A stretch of 64,000 nucleotides of DNA from Bowmanella dokdonensis (GTDB lineage Bacteria > Pseudomonadota > Gammaproteobacteria > Enterobacterales > Alteromonadaceae). This document shows positions 15,673-23,680 of this stretch, piece by piece. The translations under genes were made by a program, and so were the position numbers. The first letter of the stretch is position 1. Each line of letters opens with the position of its first letter. The DNA lies in NCBI RefSeq assembly GCF_017254865.1, contig NZ_JAFKCV010000004.1, positions 186,001 through 250,000 on the forward strand, written 5' to 3'. The notes beneath the pieces are model-generated. The model was not told the origin of the DNA and made no database searches. It worked only from the letters and a program-made list of their open reading frames with translations.

Positions 15673-17256
15673 CTATGGACTAAACCCCGGAATAGCCGAC
15701 AAATCGATCTCATCCAGTTGCTCGGGTTTGAGAAAACGCTCTGCGTATTCCAGGTAGACCTTCTCTTTGACAAACACATCAAACAGATCCGGGTCGATAT
15801 GGTTGCCCAGTTTCATCCGTCCCATAATGGTCAGGCATTCGCTGATCTTCTTGGCCTCTTTGTAGGGCCGGTCGGCGGCGGTCAGGGCCTCGAAAATATC
15901 GGCGATGGCCATCATCCTGGCCGGTACCGACATCTGCTCGCGGGTGAGCTTTTTCGGATAACCGGTGCCGTCCATCTTTTCATGGTGGCCGCCGGCAAAC
16001 TCCGGCACCCGCTGCAGGTGCTTGGGAAAGGGTAGGGATTCGAGCATCTCGATGGTGATATCCATATGCCGGTTGATAATGGCGCGCTCTTCGTCATTCA
16101 GGGTGCCGCGGGCAATGCGCAGGTTGTAGACTTCCTCGTCGGACAGCAGCGGCACCATTTCAGTGCCGATGCGTACCTGGCGGGACTGACCGATTTGTAC
16201 CAGTCTGTCCTGATCCTCGGGGCGCATAAACTCCCCGCCGGTGTTGGCCTGTTTAACGAAGGCCAAATCCTCATCCAGTTGCGCCAGTTCCCCCTGCATC
16301 TGCTGCATTAGTTCAGGATGGTCTGCCTTGTCCTTATGCTGCAGGTATTGCAGTTCCACATCCCGCTTGGCCAGCTCGAAACGGGTTTCCACCAGGGTGA
16401 TACGGTCAAACACGGTTTCCAGCTTGGTGGACTTGTCCATTACATATTCAGGGGTGGCAACCTTGCCGCAGTCATGGATCCAGCCGGCCAGATTCAGCTC
16501 GTGGCGGTCTGCATCTGACATACGGAACTCCGCCATCGGCCCTTCGGTGTGCCGATGTACGGCTTCGGCAATCATCATGGTCAGTTCCGGCACCCTGCGA
16601 CAATGGCCGCCGGTATAGGGGGATTTTTCGTCTATGGCCTTGGCGATAAGCTGGGTGAAAGACTGAAACAGCTCCTCCATGGCATCAATCAACTGGCGGT
16701 TGGTCAGCGCTACCGCCGCCTGCGAAGCCAGGGCCTGCACCTGCTTGACGGTTTCGGGCGAAAAGGGTCCCACCTCGCCGTTGTGCCTGGCGTTGACCAA
16801 TTGCAGCACGCCGTTTAGCTCACCCTCGTGGTTTTTCATCGGGATGGTCAGTACCGAACGGGTCTGGTAGTCGTATTCGTCATCCATCCGCTTGGCATTA
16901 GAGTGCTGGTAATCGGGTTGCTGGGACAGATCGTCGATATTGATGACCTGGCCGGTTGCCGCTGCATGTGCCACCGCAGCCTTGGTATTGGGTTGACCGT
17001 CGATGAAAATAGGAATGGGGGGAAAACTTGCCTGCAAAGGGGAGGAGCCGCCAAAATGCAGCCGCAGGCTGTCATTGAGCAGGGTGTCGAAGACCAGATT
17101 GTTTTCCTGGTCTACGGCATAGATGGTCCCGCCATCGGCCTGTGACAGGTTTTTGGCCGCCAGCAGAATGTGTTCCAGCAAAACCCGGGTATTCTTCTCA
17201 CTGGACAGGGAAATGCCAACATTGACGATTTCCTCGAGAATCTTGTCGCTATCCAC
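15673..17256 (-). CDS. GAF/HD-GYP c-di-GMP phosphodiesterase
   Basis: A 527-residue cytoplasmic protein from a GTG start with GGAGTC upstream. An N-terminal GAF domain (about 10-180) should sense a small ligand. The HD-GYP domain starts near residue 210: GGHCRRV carries the first His, WIHDCGKV the HD pair, and FAGGHHEKMDGTGYP (about 430-444) the HHE and GYP motifs, followed by ADIFEALTAADRPY. HD and GYP are separated by an unusually long charged insertion (about 280-395, rich in Glu, Gln and Lys) that probably forms a coiled coil. All metal-binding residues appear present, so hydrolysis of c-di-GMP is expected. Confidence 0.88.
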   Translation of the reverse strand: MDSDKILEEIVNVGISLSSEKNTRVLLEHILLAAKNLSQADGGTIYAVDQENNLVFDTLLNDSLRLHFGGSSPLQASFPPIPIFIDGQPNTKAAVAHAAATGQVINIDDLSQQPDYQHSNAKRMDDEYDYQTRSVLTIPMKNHEGELNGVLQLVNARHNGEVGPFSPETVKQVQALASQAAVALTNRQLIDAMEELFQSFTQLIAKAIDEKSPYTGGHCRRVPELTMMIAEAVHRHTEGPMAEFRMSDADRHELNLAGWIHDCGKVATPEYVMDKSTKLETVFDRITLVETRFELAKRDVELQYLQHKDKADHPELMQQMQGELAQLDEDLAFVKQANTGGEFMRPEDQDRLVQIGQSRQVRIGTEMVPLLSDEEVYNLRIARGTLNDEERAIINRHMDITIEMLESLPFPKHLQRVPEFAGGHHEKMDGTGYPKKLTREQMSVPARMMAIADIFEALTAADRPYKEAKKISECLTIMGRMKLGNHIDPDLFDVFVKEKVYLEYAERFLKPEQLDEIDLSAIPGFSP

Positions 17257-17435
17257 CTAAGACTCCTCAGTAAAAGCTACTTAAGCAGGTCTACTGTAGC
17301 TGGCTTTTAGCTGGGAGTCTTGTTGGTTTTTCACGACAGTGTGTGGGAAAAAGAAAGCACCCTGCACCGATCCGACGTGGACCAGAGCACTTGTCTGACC
17401 TTGATCTTTCTGTGTCCCAGGATGTCACCCACTCT

Positions 17436-18203
17436 TTACTTCCGCAGGTTGGTCAGTTCAACGCCACCGGAACCATCCGAACGCAGATCGAAGTCGCCCA
17501 CGTCGTCCACCCGGATATCGCCGCTGCCGTCGGTCACTTCCACCAGCCCGGTCACCGTGCTGACCTCGATGCTGCCTGAACCGTCATCGATGGTCAGATT
17601 GCCTGAGACGGTATTCACTTCCAGGTCACCTGAACCATCGATGATATGGGCGCTGCCTGCTACGGTGAGCAGGGTGAGGTCGCCGGAGCCGTCATCGATA
17701 TGCACATCGCCGGCCACCGTGACAATGCGCAGATCCCCGGAGCCGTCTTTTACCCGCAGGTTACCGGCGACAGTGCGGACGTCTGTACTTCCTGAGCCGT
17801 CGGTGATGTTCACATCTGCGCTTATGTCCTCAACCCGCAGTTCACCGGAACCGTCGTTGACATCCAACCTGAGCCGTTTAGGCATCAGCACTTCCAGGTG
17901 GATACGGGCCTCGCCCCGGTAGTCTTCATTTATCCGCCCCACCAGCCTGGCGGTATCGCCGTCCCGTTCCAGGGTCAGTTCGTAGTCATCCTCGTCCAGG
18001 CTTGACCCAAAATCTGTCTCGATGCTGGCGTTGACCAGAATCTCAGTCCGGCCTTCCTCGCCCTTGATATTCAGCTCACCGGCACCGGCTTCAACTGTAA
18101 AGGCCTTTAACTGGTCTGTGTCGACGCTCAGTTCACGGTGCTGCGCGGCCAGGCTGCCAGCCGACAACAAGCTAAGAGTGAGCAGGGGAGTCAGTAATTT
18201 CAT
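17436..18203 (-). CDS. Secreted DUF4097-type beta-repeat protein
   Basis: A 255-residue exported protein (signal peptide ending GSLAAQ). From about residue 110 to the end it contains about seven repeats of exactly 18 residues, of the form TVAGNLRVKDGSGDLRI, each with the DGSG turn. Such repeats build a right-handed beta-helix as in the DUF4097/DUF2807 putative adhesin families. AAGGAAG precedes the ATG. It is monocistronic as far as can be seen; a MITE-like element lies just upstream of its promoter region. Role in envelope stress or adhesion is inferred. Confidence 0.8.
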   Translation of the reverse strand: MKLLTPLLTLSLLSAGSLAAQHRELSVDTDQLKAFTVEAGAGELNIKGEEGRTEILVNASIETDFGSSLDEDDYELTLERDGDTARLVGRINEDYRGEARIHLEVLMPKRLRLDVNDGSGELRVEDISADVNITDGSGSTDVRTVAGNLRVKDGSGDLRIVTVAGDVHIDDGSGDLTLLTVAGSAHIIDGSGDLEVNTVSGNLTIDDGSGSIEVSTVTGLVEVTDGSGDIRVDDVGDFDLRSDGSGGVELTNLRK

Positions 18204-18283
18204 AATCTTCCTTATCGATTTTCAATAAATATTCCCTGGTTAGTCGCAACCCCGCCGGCAAAGGTTTAAAGCCGCAGAATTTA

Positions 18284-18594
18284 TACCAACCGGATTAATC
18301 TTTAGTGCACTCAGCGAAAGCCAAAGTGTTCGATACCAAGGCGCCCGTATGAAGGTCTAGTGGCGCTAAATCGAATACGGGCAACACAGGTAGCGGGCAC
18401 TTTGGCTTCGCCCGCAGGGAGCGCCATGGATGGCGTGAAGTAGAACAACGCAGGAGCAGTTGTCGAGAGCGTCCAGAAAGCATTATCTCTGCGTTCCAGC
18501 CTCTTGACATAGAGCCACTATGCCTTCGAGGCTGCGCCTTGAGCTAATCCTTTCTGGTCAGCTCTGAATGCACTAAAGATTAATCCGATTGGTA
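18284..18594. mobile_element. MITE-like element, complete copy (about 311 bp)
   Basis: The ends are 26-27 base inverted repeats, ATACCAACCGGATTAATCTT at 18283 and its complement ending at 18595, with one mismatch (continuing TTAGTGCA inward). TTA flanks both ends (18281-18283 and 18595-18597), a possible 3-bp target duplication. The interior has no ORF of note. A truncated copy lies at 56188-56261 and a 17-base end fragment near 63433, so the family is dispersed in this genome. It sits between two convergently oriented gene regions and 11 bases from the DUF1203 stop. Confidence 0.75.
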
Positions 18595-18605
18595 TTAGCT
18601 TGGGG

Positions 18606-19079
18606 CTAGGCTGGGCGGGATATCCTGGCCAGGTAGCAACCATGAGTGGCCGAGTGCAAATGCAGGTATTCCACTTCGGGGTTGGCCAGGTATTGTTCGA
18701 TATGCTGCCTGAGCTCCGGTTCATCCGCAACCAGGGCGGCCAGTTTCAGCCGATGCTGTGGGCAGAAGGCCCGCAGTGCCATGCGACGGGTTTTGAACAT
18801 GACGGGGATCTCGCCAGGCTGATAGTGCCGGCTGACTTGTCCCTCACGCACGTAGATGGCATAACAGGAGCGGAATGGACTCTCTACGTCCAGGTGCCAG
18901 TAATTCACTAATAACATGCGTTCGCCAGGCTCCGGCAACTGCAGTGTTATCCGGCAGGGATAGCTGTTGGGATGGTCGACCCGGGCGGTAAGGACGCCAT
19001 GTTTGGCAAGCTCCTGCTCCGACAGGCCATACAAGGGTTCGAATTGCTGATGATCCAGGGTGTGAAACTGAAAGGACAT
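18606..19079 (-). CDS. DUF1203-domain protein
   Basis: A 157-residue soluble protein matching DUF1203: the core YPCRITLQLPEPGERMLLVNY (about residues 40-60), then ESPFRSCYAIYVREG and the C-terminal HLHSATHGCYLARIS. The biochemical role of the family is unknown. A GGAG ribosome site lies about 10 bases before the ATG. It is divergent from the ada-like gene, with a perfect 11-bp inverted repeat in the intergenic region. Confidence 0.8.
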   Translation of the reverse strand: MSFQFHTLDHQQFEPLYGLSEQELAKHGVLTARVDHPNSYPCRITLQLPEPGERMLLVNYWHLDVESPFRSCYAIYVREGQVSRHYQPGEIPVMFKTRRMALRAFCPQHRLKLAALVADEPELRQHIEQYLANPEVEYLHLHSATHGCYLARISRPA

Positions 19080-19149
19080 GAGTGTGGTACTCCAGGGTAA
19101 AATGAGTGAGTTAGAAGGCTATTCCCATAGGCATGGCGTAGCGATCCGC

Positions 19150-19197
19150 TTCTTGCTGAAAGCCATTCTTTTACCTGGCCCTTAAATTCAGCAAGAA
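19150..19197. promoter_or_regulatory. Perfect 11-bp inverted repeat between DUF1203 and the ada-like gene
   Basis: TTCTTGCTGAA at 19150-19160 and its exact complement TTCAGCAAGAA at 19187-19197 are separated by 26 bases. It lies in the divergent intergenic region, about 65 bases before the ada-like ATG. It could be an operator or a leader hairpin. Similarity to the Ada box is not convincing. Confidence 0.4.
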
Positions 19198-19262
19198 ACG
19201 GACAGCCAGTTAGCAAAGGCTGCAGTAGCATCTAGACTCCAATTCCACTCGGGGAGCAAATC

Positions 19263-20108
19263 ATGTCACAGACCACCCACACCAGGATCCTGCAGGTCGC
19301 CGCCTATATCGAAGCGCATGCCGAACAGGCCTTGCCCCTGGAACACCTGGCTCAGAAAGCGGCCCTGAGTGACTTCCACTTTCAGCGGCAATTCAAGGAG
19401 TTGATGGGTATCACCCCAAAACAGTTTCAAAATGCCATACGCATACAAAAGCTCAGGCAGGCCCTACGTGATGGCCGCCAGGTGCTGGATGCCATCTACG
19501 AAGCGGGATTCGGCTCCAGCAGCCGGGTCTATGAGCAGTTGTCTGCAAGCGTAGGCGTCACGCCGTCCGAATTGCGCCAAAGCGGCAAGGGCTTGCAGAT
19601 TTACTTCACCCTGCGTCACACGGACTTTGGCTATCTGTTGATGGCGGCCACCCACAGAGGGGTCTGCAATGTGCAGTTTGGCGAGTCTTTTACCGCCCTG
19701 GTCAGCCAACTGCATGAAGAGTTTCCACAGGCGGAGCTGTTGCCGACTCCCGCGGAAATGGAATCTGAGCTGGATAAGTGGATGCAGGCGCTGGAGAGGC
19801 ATTTACAGCAAGGGGGACCCCAGCCACAGGTGCCCATAGAGCTATTTGGCACCGCATTCCAGATTAAGGTTTGGCAATTTCTGTCCCGTATCCCGGCCGG
19901 GCAAAGCCGCACCTATAAGCAGGTGGCACAGGCCATTGGCGCACCTAACTCCCACAGGGCGGTAGCCAATGCCTGCGGCGCCAACAGGGTAGGGGTCCTG
20001 ATTCCCTGTCACCGGGTGCTGCGGGGCGACGGCAGTCTGGGGGGCTATCGTTGGGGGGAACAGCGTAAACGCCAGTTACTGGAACTGGAGCAAGCCGGTG
20101 GCCGTTGA
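19263..20108 (+). CDS. Ada-type AraC activator / methylated-DNA cysteine methyltransferase lacking the N-terminal sensor
   Basis: A 281-residue two-domain protein. Residues 8-105 are an AraC helix-turn-helix pair (LEHLAQKAALSDFHFQRQFK; RVYEQLSASVGVTPSELRQ). Residues about 115-275 are the O6-alkylguanine transferase domain with the active-site IPCHRVL and the following GSLGGYRWG. The zinc-binding N-terminal domain of E. coli Ada, which accepts methyl groups from phosphotriesters and switches the protein into an activator, is absent. The enzyme should remove alkyl groups from O6-guanine; how it senses damage for regulation is open. A GGGAG ribosome site precedes the ATG. It overlaps the next gene by 11 bases. 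Confidence 0.88.
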   Translation: MSQTTHTRILQVAAYIEAHAEQALPLEHLAQKAALSDFHFQRQFKELMGITPKQFQNAIRIQKLRQALRDGRQVLDAIYEAGFGSSSRVYEQLSASVGVTPSELRQSGKGLQIYFTLRHTDFGYLLMAATHRGVCNVQFGESFTALVSQLHEEFPQAELLPTPAEMESELDKWMQALERHLQQGGPQPQVPIELFGTAFQIKVWQFLSRIPAGQSRTYKQVAQAIGAPNSHRAVANACGANRVGVLIPCHRVLRGDGSLGGYRWGEQRKRQLLELEQAGGR

Positions 20109-20832
20109 TATCGTCACAAGCCCGGATTGTGGACTATTGTGGCGTGACCTGGACAGTGGGGTGGTTGGCAGGGCTTTGTTGGAGCAGGGCTATTGTGTGA
20201 CCGGCGAGGCGCTGAGCGCCGAAGCCTGTGAACAGCTTGCCGGCCTGTATGAACAAAGGCAACGATTCCGCTCCCAGGTTCAGATGCAGCGGGTTAATTT
20301 CGGGCGTGGACAATACCGCTATTTTGCGTATCCCCTGCCCGAAGGCATACAGCGATTACGTGAGGCTTTTTACCGTAAGTTAGTGCCTGTGGCCAATCAT
20401 TGGGCTCAATGTTTAGGCCTCGACAGACACTGGCCATCCACGCTGGGAGAATTTTTAAGAGAAAACCATCTGCAGGGTCAGCAACTGCCCACTCCCCTGA
20501 TGCTGGATTATGGTCCAGGCGACTATAACTGTCTGCATCAGGATAAATACGGTGAAGCTTTCTTTCCCTTTCAGGTGCTTATCCAGCTTAACCGGCCGGG
20601 GAAGGACTTTACCGGCGGAGAATTTGTCCTGGTGGAAAACCAGGCCAGGCGACAGAGCCGTGTCATGGTGGTCCCGCTGTCCCGGGGCCAGGCAGTGGTT
20701 TTTCCCAACAGTCTGGGCGTGCAGCGCTCAAGCCGCGGCTACAGTCGTACCCAGATAAGACATGGTGTCAGTCAGATTATGACCGGTCACAGGCGCAGTC
20801 TGGGGCTGATTTTTCATGATGCTCTGAAATAA
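20098..20832 (+). CDS. 2OG-Fe(II) oxygenase, coupled to the ada-like gene
   Basis: A 244-residue protein from a GTG start inside the ada-like gene. The double-stranded beta-helix core shows the iron ligands: LHQDKYG (HxD, near residue 146), the distal His in IRHGVSQ, and the 2-oxoglutarate-binding Arg in GHRRSLGLIFH. It is not AlkB by motif but the tight coupling to an alkyltransferase suggests oxidative removal of alkyl damage, or repair of a related lesion; substrate is inferred. The gene ends in a convergent arrangement with the GGDEF-EAL gene. Confidence 0.8.
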   Translation: MAVDIVTSPDCGLLWRDLDSGVVGRALLEQGYCVTGEALSAEACEQLAGLYEQRQRFRSQVQMQRVNFGRGQYRYFAYPLPEGIQRLREAFYRKLVPVANHWAQCLGLDRHWPSTLGEFLRENHLQGQQLPTPLMLDYGPGDYNCLHQDKYGEAFFPFQVLIQLNRPGKDFTGGEFVLVENQARRQSRVMVVPLSRGQAVVFPNSLGVQRSSRGYSRTQIRHGVSQIMTGHRRSLGLIFHDALK

Positions 20833-20910
20833 ACCCGTCTGACCAGGGCGATAACCTAAAAGGAGGCTTTCCAAAAAGTTCTTCTGGTGCCTTCCGTCTG
20901 CGGATTTTAT

Positions 20911-23295
20911 TCAATCAGGGACAGGTTGATTGGCCTGTTTCCAAACCACTTGGGCAAAATCTTCCGCTGTCAGGGGTTCGTTGCCATAGAAGCCTTGAAA
21001 CTCGTCACAGAAATGACGGCGTAGAAATTCGAATTGATCGCTGTTTTCGACGCCTTCAGCAACGACCGTCAAACCCAGGCTGCGACCCACGGCGATAATT
21101 GCTTCGGTCAACCCCTGATCTTCCTGTGAACGGACAATATCCTGAATAAATGAGCCATCAATCTTGATGGTATCCACCGAAAACTGTTTTAGATTCGACA
21201 GGGAAGAATAGCCCGTCCCAAAATCATCGATGGCGACCCGAACTCCCATTTGCTTGAGGCTTTGCAAGATCTGAATGGTTTGCTGCAAGTCGCGCATCAC
21301 CATGCTTTCGGTAATCTCGACCTCCAGCAAACGGGGGTCCATTCCGGTTTCCTTCAGCGCCAGCTTGATATCATCAAGCAGGTGCTCATCGATAAACTGT
21401 CGAGCAGAAAGATTGATGGCAATAGTCAAGGGAGGATAGCCTTGCTGCTGCCAGGTAACATTCTGCTGGCAGGCGGTTTTAAATACCCAGCGGCCAAGCG
21501 GAATAATCAGGCCGTTCTCTTCGGCCAACGGTATAAACTGCATTGGCAAGACCAGTCCCAGCTCAGGATGCTCCCAACGCAGCAGAGCTTCCATGCCCGT
21601 TACCTCGCCGTTGGACATGCGTCGTTTGGGTTGATAGTAGAGGCGAAACTCATTGTGCTCCAAAGCGCTGCGCAGACTGGATTCGAGCGAGAGTCGCTCA
21701 AGTGAGTTGGTATTGAGTGCTTCGGAGTAAAACTGGAAATTGTTTTTACCCAGCTCTTTGGCGTGGTACATGGCGACATCGGCGTTTTTCATCAGCGTCT
21801 GTTCGTCGCGGCCGTCGCCGGGATAGAGGGTAATGCCGACACTGACGGTAACCCGAAACTCCTGCCCCACCAGCTCAAAAGGCTTGGCTACCGCAGTCAG
21901 AATTTTCTCAGCGACGGGCACGACCTGCTCCGCTTCAGATATTTCCGGTAGCAGAACCACAAATTCGTCGCCCCCCAGACGGGCCACGATGTCGCTTTCC
22001 CGAACCGAAGCGCGCAGGCGCAAGGCGACTTCTCGCAACAGCTCATCTCCGGCATCGTGACCCAGCGAGTCGTTGATGGTCTTGAATCTGTCCAGATCCA
22101 GGAACAATAGCGCCAGATGCCGCTCATAGCGGTGGACCCGTTGCATATTCTCTGTCAGCAGGTGGCTGAAATAGGCGCGATTGGGCAGGTCGGTCAGGCT
22201 GTCGTGAAAAGCCAGATACTCTACCTGTTTGGCATGCTCAATCCTCTCTTCCATGACGCGCTTGCGCTCTTGTTGGAGCCGCCAGTTCAACCATCCCAAC
22301 AAGGTAAATATGATGATCAAAAACAGGCTGGCGCCAGCTGATCGCAAGATATAAAGCCGCACCGTCTCGTGGGCCCCGGCCAATTGTTCTTTTTCTGACA
22401 AACCAACCACTATTGCCAGCGGGTACTGGTATAACTTGCGGATAATTGTGTACCGACGGGTGTTGTCCCAGGGGTTGGATTGAACACTGGCGGGGGAATT
22501 CGCATCGACGTCTTCCTGAGCCAGGGCACTGTAATCCAGGGCGTCGCCTGCCGAGATCGCTTCTCCGGTGCGTTTTACCCTGAAGATACCGTCCGTGCCG
22601 ATCATCCCCAGTACACCTGAGTTGCCCATCACCGAGGGTTCGTAACCGCTGACGAAATAAGCCGCAGGTACCAGCACCGAAACCACACCGGCGAACCGGC
22701 CCTGGTTATCCCGATATCCTTGTGCAAAGCGCAGTTGCCATTCGTCGTGGCCGGTGCGCTGGGGCAATCCCACAACCATATCCTGAGCGCTGCGGACGCT
22801 CTCCGGTACAGTGTCAGCCTTAGCCTGAGGGATATCTGAATCATTATTCCTTACCAGAAGCCCGCCCCCGGCATCGGTAATTTCAATGGTAAATAACATG
22901 GGCGGCGGTAGCAGACCTTGCATACCGAGATCGTCAAGAACCTGTTGCGGCGGCTGGCGCCGCAGTTCGTAGCCGACCAGTTTGAGGGTTTGATCGATTT
23001 CGCGCAGCGCACGCACTACCTGGGCTTCATAAGTGTCTGCTACGTCGGCCGCCAGCGCAGCGGCCGTCTGGTGGGCCGTCTCGCGCTCCCGTGTGATGAA
23101 ATTGAAGGTGGCAGCCCACAATACCGCTAACACCACCAGAGTCAGAGCAGTAAACAATACAGGAGGTTCCATCAGATACCGAAGCCAGCGAGCTGATCCC
23201 CTGTGTCGTTTCTCAGTTCTCAGGTGGGAAGGGGTTGATCTTGGGTTATTCAATATTGAGGACCCGCAAGTTTTCGCTGACATTCTCTGAGTCAA
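20911..23295 (-). CDS. Membrane-bound GGDEF-EAL protein with a periplasmic sensor
   Basis: Up to 794 residues. A membrane segment (about 48-68) leads to a periplasmic dCache-like region (about 70-315) and a second membrane segment (about 320-340). The GGDEF domain is intact (RLGGDEF, preceded by the inhibitory-site RESD) and the EAL domain is intact (MEALLRWEH, then IDDFGTGYSS and DTIKIDGSF). Both synthesis and hydrolysis of c-di-GMP are therefore possible. The start is uncertain: the coordinate given overlaps the previous gene by 50 bases; a TTG at 23253 or the ATG at 23172 are alternatives. It is the last gene of an operon with a phosphate-binding-like protein and a porin. Confidence 0.85.
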   Translation of the reverse strand: MTQRMSAKTCGSSILNNPRSTPSHLRTEKRHRGSARWLRYLMEPPVLFTALTLVVLAVLWAATFNFITRERETAHQTAAALAADVADTYEAQVVRALREIDQTLKLVGYELRRQPPQQVLDDLGMQGLLPPPMLFTIEITDAGGGLLVRNNDSDIPQAKADTVPESVRSAQDMVVGLPQRTGHDEWQLRFAQGYRDNQGRFAGVVSVLVPAAYFVSGYEPSVMGNSGVLGMIGTDGIFRVKRTGEAISAGDALDYSALAQEDVDANSPASVQSNPWDNTRRYTIIRKLYQYPLAIVVGLSEKEQLAGAHETVRLYILRSAGASLFLIIIFTLLGWLNWRLQQERKRVMEERIEHAKQVEYLAFHDSLTDLPNRAYFSHLLTENMQRVHRYERHLALLFLDLDRFKTINDSLGHDAGDELLREVALRLRASVRESDIVARLGGDEFVVLLPEISEAEQVVPVAEKILTAVAKPFELVGQEFRVTVSVGITLYPGDGRDEQTLMKNADVAMYHAKELGKNNFQFYSEALNTNSLERLSLESSLRSALEHNEFRLYYQPKRRMSNGEVTGMEALLRWEHPELGLVLPMQFIPLAEENGLIIPLGRWVFKTACQQNVTWQQQGYPPLTIAINLSARQFIDEHLLDDIKLALKETGMDPRLLEVEITESMVMRDLQQTIQILQSLKQMGVRVAIDDFGTGYSSLSNLKQFSVDTIKIDGSFIQDIVRSQEDQGLTEAIIAVGRSLGLTVVAEGVENSDQFEFLRRHFCDEFQGFYGNEPLTAEDFAQVVWKQANQPVPD

Positions 23296-23671
23296 TGTAG
23301 CCTATAGCGCGAGGGTTGTTCGCTATGGCCTCAATCATGGCTTTATCATCAGGCACACTTTGCGGCGGCTGACCGCGGCCGGTGAAAATCAGTCTCGACC
23401 AATGGGCCTTGATCTGTGCGGGTGTGCGTCCCAGATAGCCTTGGTAGAACTCTTCATAAAGGGGCGAGCGCTCTGTCTGATCCAGGGGGATCACCTGCGC
23501 GCCATTGGGCAGTTGATTCAGCCTGCCTAAATAGATGTCCGCCAGTTCCTCGCGGTTTATAGAGGTTGATGGGCTTTGAGCCGACATCACCACCACCACG
23601 TCGGAGAAGCCGGCGCCCGTCACACCCCACAAGAGAAATCCTATACCCAGCCTTTTAAGCGCATTTAGCAT
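23246..23671 (-). CDS. Small phosphate-binding-like periplasmic protein
   Basis: A 141-residue exported protein (signal peptide ending GAGFSD) resembling the PstS-like half-length periplasmic binding proteins: VVVVMSAQSPSTSINREELADIYLG, then TGRGQPPQSVPDDKAMIEAIANNPRAIGY. It is much shorter than full PstS and has no transporter genes nearby. GAGGT sits six bases before the ATG chosen. Together with the porin upstream and GGDEF-EAL gene downstream it may deliver a ligand signal to the sensor domain. Confidence 0.75.
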   Translation of the reverse strand: MLNALKRLGIGFLLWGVTGAGFSDVVVVMSAQSPSTSINREELADIYLGRLNQLPNGAQVIPLDQTERSPLYEEFYQGYLGRTPAQIKAHWSRLIFTGRGQPPQSVPDDKAMIEAIANNPRAIGYIDSENVSENLRVLNIE

Positions 23672-23680
23672 CTTCACACC

